Of a stretch of DNA of 7,555 nucleotides, positions 4,949-7,555 are shown one piece after another. Within the stretch, counting starts at the first letter, position 1; each line of letters begins with the position of its first letter. This DNA comes from Candidatus Berkelbacteria bacterium (GTDB taxonomy: Bacteria; Patescibacteriota; UBA1384; 2-12-FULL-50-11), in contig JANLIQ010000020.1 in the NCBI GenBank assembly GCA_024654065.1, positions 1 to 7,555 on the forward strand. The letters are read 5' to 3'. The notes below the pieces were generated by a model that searched no databases, had not been told where the DNA came from, and saw nothing but the letters and a program-made list of their open reading frames with translations. A program made the translations under genes and the position numbers.

Positions 4949-6541
4949 ATGCGACCAAAACCAATAGTTCTCGCCGTGATCGATGGTTGGGGTGTGGCAC
5001 CGCCTTGGGGAGGTAATGCAATCTCGTTAGCAAAGACACCATTTCTTAATAGCGTTAAACAAACTTTCCCCTATTCAACCTTAGAAGCATCAGGTGAAGC
5101 AGTAGGTCTACCTAAGGGAGAGCGAGGTAATTCAGAGGTGGGACATTTAACGATAGGCTCGGGTCAAGCTGCTAATGAGTCCTTGCCAGCGATTAACGCT
5201 TCCATTAAAGATGGAACTTTTTTTAGCAACCCGGCTTTAGTAGAAGCTTTTGACAGAGCTACTAAAAGCGGTAAGGCAGTACACATTTTTGGTCTTGTGT
5301 CAGACGGTGGTATACATAGTCACATCGACCATCTTTACGCGCTAATAGATATGGCGGCCCAACGCAACTGTACAAATATATGTATCCATGCGTTTACCGA
5401 TGGGCGCGATACCGCGCCGTTTGTGTCTCAAGAACATCTCTCTAGACTAAACGAAAAATTACGACAAATGGGCTTTGGGAGAATCTGTACTGTATCTGGT
5501 AGATACTACGCAATGGACCGTGATCACCGTTGGGACAGAGTCGAGAAAACATACAGGGCGATGACCGAAGGGGTTGGTCCTACTGCCAGAACTGCCGAAG
5601 CGGCGGTTGCTACTTCTTACCGAGATGGTTTCTCTGATGAGTTTATTATCCCAACGGTTATTCAAGGAGATAACAATAGCTTTCAATCAATTCAAGACGG
5701 TGACTCAGTCATATTTTTTAACTTTCGTGGTGATCGGGCGCGTGAAATAACTCAAGCCCTAGTAAAAAAAGATTTCACAGACTTCTCTCGACCTAAAATT
5801 CTCCAGAACTTATATTTTGTTGGCTTTACATATTACCAGGAAGGATTGCCGATTGTTGTTGCTTTCAGTCCGCGGAATCTGACCCAACCACTCTCAGCAG
5901 TTCTCTCTAAAGCTAACCTAAAGCAACTCCATGTGGCGGAATCTGAAAAATATGCTCACGTAACTTATTTTTTTAACGCTGGATCAGAAAATGCATTTCC
6001 CGGCGAAGACAGAGTTGTAATTCCTTCACCTAAGGTGCCTAGTTACGACCAAGTTCCGCAGATGGCAACCGATGAGGTAGCTCAAGCAGTAATTAAAGGA
6101 CTAGACCAATATGATTTCATTATTTTAAATTTTGCGGCACCAGATATGGTTGGACACACCGGTAATCTACGAGCTGCAATCCAGTCCTGTGAGGTAGTAG
6201 ATGAAGCCTTAAAAAATATCTATGAAGCCATGGACAAGCAGAATGGGTTATTAATAGTGACCGCAGATCACGGTAATGTTGAACAGATGGTTAACCCAAA
6301 AACTGGAGAACCAGACACTGAGCACACAAATAATCCCGTACCCCTATACTTAATAGGAGAATTAGCGAAAGGCTGGAATATACGTGCTGGCTCACTTTCT
6401 GATATAGCTCCGACGATACTTGGGCTGATGGGGCTAGCTCCTTCTTCTGAGATGACTGGGAAGAATTTGATAGTTGTGCCAGAGGCGACTCCAGCAGTTG
6501 CCACCACGCCATCTGTAACACAACCGTTACAAACTGCTTAA
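4949..6541 (+). CDS. gpmI: Cofactor-independent phosphoglycerate mutase
   Basis: Interconverts 3- and 2-phosphoglycerate, the step before enolase, using two metal ions (usually Mn) and a phosphoserine intermediate. 530 residues. The phosphatase half has Asp12 (IDGWG), the nucleophile Ser62 (GNSEVGHL), Asp399 and His403 (APDMVGHTG), Asp440-His441 (TADHGN) and His459 (TEHTNNPVP). The transferase half (about 80-310) has His123 (DGGIHSH), Asp151-Arg153-Asp154 (TDGRDTAP), Arg185 and Arg191 (GRYYAMDRDHRWDRV), and Arg260 and Arg263 (FNFRGDRARE). Lys334 (AESEKYAH) completes the site. The conserved domain ends near MTGKNL (502-507). A tail of about 22 residues rich in Ala, Thr and Pro follows, longer than in most homologues. 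No Shine-Dalgarno site; it starts one base after the enolase stop. The end of the gene contains a tRNA promoter, and no terminator lies between gpmI and that tRNA. Confidence 0.97.
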   Translation: MRPKPIVLAVIDGWGVAPPWGGNAISLAKTPFLNSVKQTFPYSTLEASGEAVGLPKGERGNSEVGHLTIGSGQAANESLPAINASIKDGTFFSNPALVEAFDRATKSGKAVHIFGLVSDGGIHSHIDHLYALIDMAAQRNCTNICIHAFTDGRDTAPFVSQEHLSRLNEKLRQMGFGRICTVSGRYYAMDRDHRWDRVEKTYRAMTEGVGPTARTAEAAVATSYRDGFSDEFIIPTVIQGDNNSFQSIQDGDSVIFFNFRGDRAREITQALVKKDFTDFSRPKILQNLYFVGFTYYQEGLPIVVAFSPRNLTQPLSAVLSKANLKQLHVAESEKYAHVTYFFNAGSENAFPGEDRVVIPSPKVPSYDQVPQMATDEVAQAVIKGLDQYDFIILNFAAPDMVGHTGNLRAAIQSCEVVDEALKNIYEAMDKQNGLLIVTADHGNVEQMVNPKTGEPDTEHTNNPVPLYLIGELAKGWNIRAGSLSDIAPTILGLMGLAPSSEMTGKNLIVVPEATPAVATTPSVTQPLQTA

Positions 6542-6554
6542 TTTCGGATACAAT
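6526..6554 (+). promoter_or_regulatory. Promoter of tRNA-Ala(GGC)
   Basis: GTTACA (6526-6531, four of six) and TACAAT (6549-6554, five of six) are separated by 17 bases. The -35 lies inside the last codons of gpmI. Transcription should start near 6561, about 11 bases before the tRNA. Confidence 0.65.
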
Positions 6555-6571
6555 CTTGGTTGTTAAGCTTA

Positions 6572-6647
6572 GGGCCCATAGCTCAGTTGGTAGAGCGTCT
6601 GGCTGGCAGTCAGAATGTCGTCGGTTCGAATCCGTCTGGGTCCACCA
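6572..6647 (+). tRNA. tRNA-Ala (anticodon GGC), CCA encoded
   Basis: A 76-base tRNA folded by eye. Acceptor GGGCCCA pairs with TGGGTCC and has the alanine G3:U70 pair. D arm GCTC-AGTTGGTA-GAGC; anticodon stem TCTGG/TCAGA (one G-U pair); loop CTGGCAG with anticodon GGC (6605-6607), reading GCC. The T arm GTCGG-TTCGAAT-CCGTC contains one U-U mismatch (6621 and 6635). Discriminator A at 6644 is followed by encoded CCA (6645-6647), unlike the other two tRNAs here. It may also receive read-through from the glycolytic operon. Confidence 0.95.
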
Positions 6648-6676
6648 TACCGGGCATCAATCAGGTTAAAGCCTGC

Positions 6677-6704
6677 AAAAAGAGCCAATTTTAGGCTCTT
6701 TTTT
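6677..6704 (+). terminator. Rho-independent terminator after tRNA-Ala(GGC)
   Basis: AAAAAGAGCC (6677-6686) and GGCTCTTTTT (6694-6703) form a 10-bp stem with a 7-base loop, running into a six-T tract. It ends the tRNA transcript and probably the glycolytic operon as well. The A/T-flanked stem is symmetrical enough that it could also act on the opposite strand. Confidence 0.9.
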
Positions 6705-6813
6705 GTGGTACTTCAGGTTTGGAGAGTTCAATATCGTATAAGGGTTCGGAGCTTTAACCTGTAAAGTATTGAAAATTATAAAATAAATCGAACTTTTTAG
6801 TACCTATGATCAT

Positions 6814-6841
6814 TTGCCAATATCAAAAATTATGCTAATCT
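6814..6841 (+). promoter_or_regulatory. Promoter of the 6934 gene
   Basis: TTGCCA (6814-6819, five of six matches) and TAATCT (6836-6841) are separated by 16 bases, and TGC before the -10 makes it extended. The predicted start near 6848 coincides with the first of a series of hairpins and gives a leader of about 86 bases. The 110 bases between the terminator and this promoter are A+T-rich and show no gene. Confidence 0.55.
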
Positions 6842-6847
6842 GACTTA

Positions 6848-6927
6848 TCGGTTTTATTCCGAATCGGACCTTAAAGTCCTCTACCGGAGAGCGTTCCGGT
6901 TGTGTCGCTCCCTACGGGAGAAGGAGA
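6848..6927 (+). promoter_or_regulatory. Tandem-hairpin leader ending in a strong Shine-Dalgarno site
   Basis: Four successive small stems can form: TCGG/CCGA (6848-6862), GGAC/GTCC (6866-6879), ACCGGA/TCCGGT (6883-6900, 6 bp, 6-base loop) and CTCCC-TAC-GGGAG (6908-6920). The last touches AAGGAGA (6921-6927), which is 6 bases before the ATG at 6934. No known riboswitch is recognised. The arrangement suggests control at the RNA level, but this is inference from one sequence. Confidence 0.45.
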
Positions 6928-6933
6928 CTGACC

Positions 6934-7555
6934 ATGTCACAGAACATGCTCGGAGTGCCGGCGAAAACCTACGCCGGACCAATCGCAGACCTTCGCAAGA
7001 AGCTCAGAGGTAAAGACGGCCGGGAATGGATTACCGCCTTCAAGCGCTTTCTACGCAAAGAAAACCCGTGGCCTGAAACGGTTTTCAGGGGGATTGATGA
7101 CCTGATCGCTTCCGGTAAGTTCGTCACGCGCGGTGAGTGGATTTGCGACAAATATGCGCCTCAGTACATCCACACCGGGAGGGTTGTAGTTGAGTATCTG
7201 GATCTGCATCTATCAACCCCGAATAGGGCAATCGAGATGATGAGGGAAATGGGCTATCGCCCGGCGCAAGACCCCGAGGTCTTGCGGTACAACATGGAGC
7301 ATCCCGACCAACGAGTCGAGGGCATTCCGGTCGTTGTAATAGGTGCGATATGGCAGTGTCGCGACGGCTATGGACGTTCACTGGTTCTCCACCCTAATAG
7401 TGGTGAGCGGCAGTGGCTCGATCTCGTTTCGTGGTACGACCTTCCTCATCCTTGCCGCTTCGCGGCGGTAAAGATCGAGGAGGATATCAAGCAAGTCCAA
7501 GAAGCAGAGTCGTTTGACCACCCTATCACTATGGCCAAGCCCAGTCAGATAAGAG
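6934..7555 (+). CDS. Uncharacterised CPR-family protein, C-terminus outside the window
   Basis: An open frame of 207 codons from the ATG at 6934 to the window edge without a stop. The N-terminal 50 residues (YAGPIADLRKKLRGKDGR, 13-30; EWITAFKRFLRKENPWP, 31-47) match from memory the opening of a multicopy family of short proteins in CPR genomes; I could not verify this. The middle is less familiar: a helical NRAIEMMREMGYRP (97-110), then VVVIGAIWQC (133-142), LVLHPNSGERQWLDL (150-164) and CRFAAVKIEED (174-184). This layout fits the way I recall the family ending, in a beta-rich Trp/aromatic-rich module. No signal peptide, membrane segment or catalytic motif is seen, so it is probably cytoplasmic. 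Start choice is firm because AAGGAGA lies 6 bases upstream. Its base composition (32 of 60 G/C at 7021-7080) exceeds that of the glycolytic genes and is nearer the 1948-2547 gene. Function unknown. Confidence 0.85.
   Translation, partial: MSQNMLGVPAKTYAGPIADLRKKLRGKDGREWITAFKRFLRKENPWPETVFRGIDDLIASGKFVTRGEWICDKYAPQYIHTGRVVVEYLDLHLSTPNRAIEMMREMGYRPAQDPEVLRYNMEHPDQRVEGIPVVVIGAIWQCRDGYGRSLVLHPNSGERQWLDLVSWYDLPHPCRFAAVKIEEDIKQVQEAESFDHPITMAKPSQIR

Noticed and set aside
6969..7381. Minus-strand open frames opposite the 6934 gene
   Set aside because: The plus strand is open for 207 codons behind a strong Shine-Dalgarno site; these frames have no start signals and low-complexity translations.

Overview
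The window looks like a chromosomal segment of a Candidate Phyla Radiation (Patescibacteria) bacterium. The signs are a compact enolase of 402 residues, an SIS-family bifunctional phosphoglucose/phosphomannose isomerase, membrane-anchored PEGA and sortase proteins, core genes without Shine-Dalgarno sites, and an uncharacterised protein whose N-terminus resembles a multicopy CPR-specific family as I remember it. All complete genes end in TAA or TAG and no in-frame TGA is used, so nothing suggests the UGA-Gly code of some CPR lineages. I cannot place it below the CPR level. No mobile element, CRISPR array, rRNA or defence gene is visible.

Layout. Bases 1-38 (minus) hold the first 12 codons of an actin-like ATPase (MreB or DnaK type). 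Diverging from it is a membrane-anchored PEGA-domain protein (124-828, plus), whose 3' end overlaps a convergent sortase (815-1543, minus). Three bases upstream of the sortase start lies tRNA-Leu(CAA) (minus), and diverging from that is tRNA-Ala(CGC) (plus). A gene-free stretch of about 165 bases follows. Next comes an unrecognised G+C-richer gene (1948-2547, minus) with its own extended -10, Shine-Dalgarno site and terminator.

Bases 2711-6541 form a tight plus-strand glycolytic operon: sugar-phosphate isomerase, enolase and cofactor-independent phosphoglycerate mutase. The junctions are a 1-base overlap and a 1-base gap. The isomerase feeds upper glycolysis and connects to mannose sugars, while the mutase and enolase perform successive steps of lower glycolysis. 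The end of gpmI carries a promoter for tRNA-Ala(GGC), which is followed by a strong terminator. After about 230 bases of promoter and tandem-hairpin leader, a second unusual gene begins at 6934 and runs off the window.

Two expression styles coexist. The core genes lack Shine-Dalgarno sites and several have TANNNT boxes placed for leaderless or near-leaderless mRNAs. The two lineage-specific genes have structured or longer leaders, TGC-extended -10 boxes and good Shine-Dalgarno sites. This contrast, the tRNA-Leu/sortase junction and the two uncharacterised proteins are the parts most worth following up.
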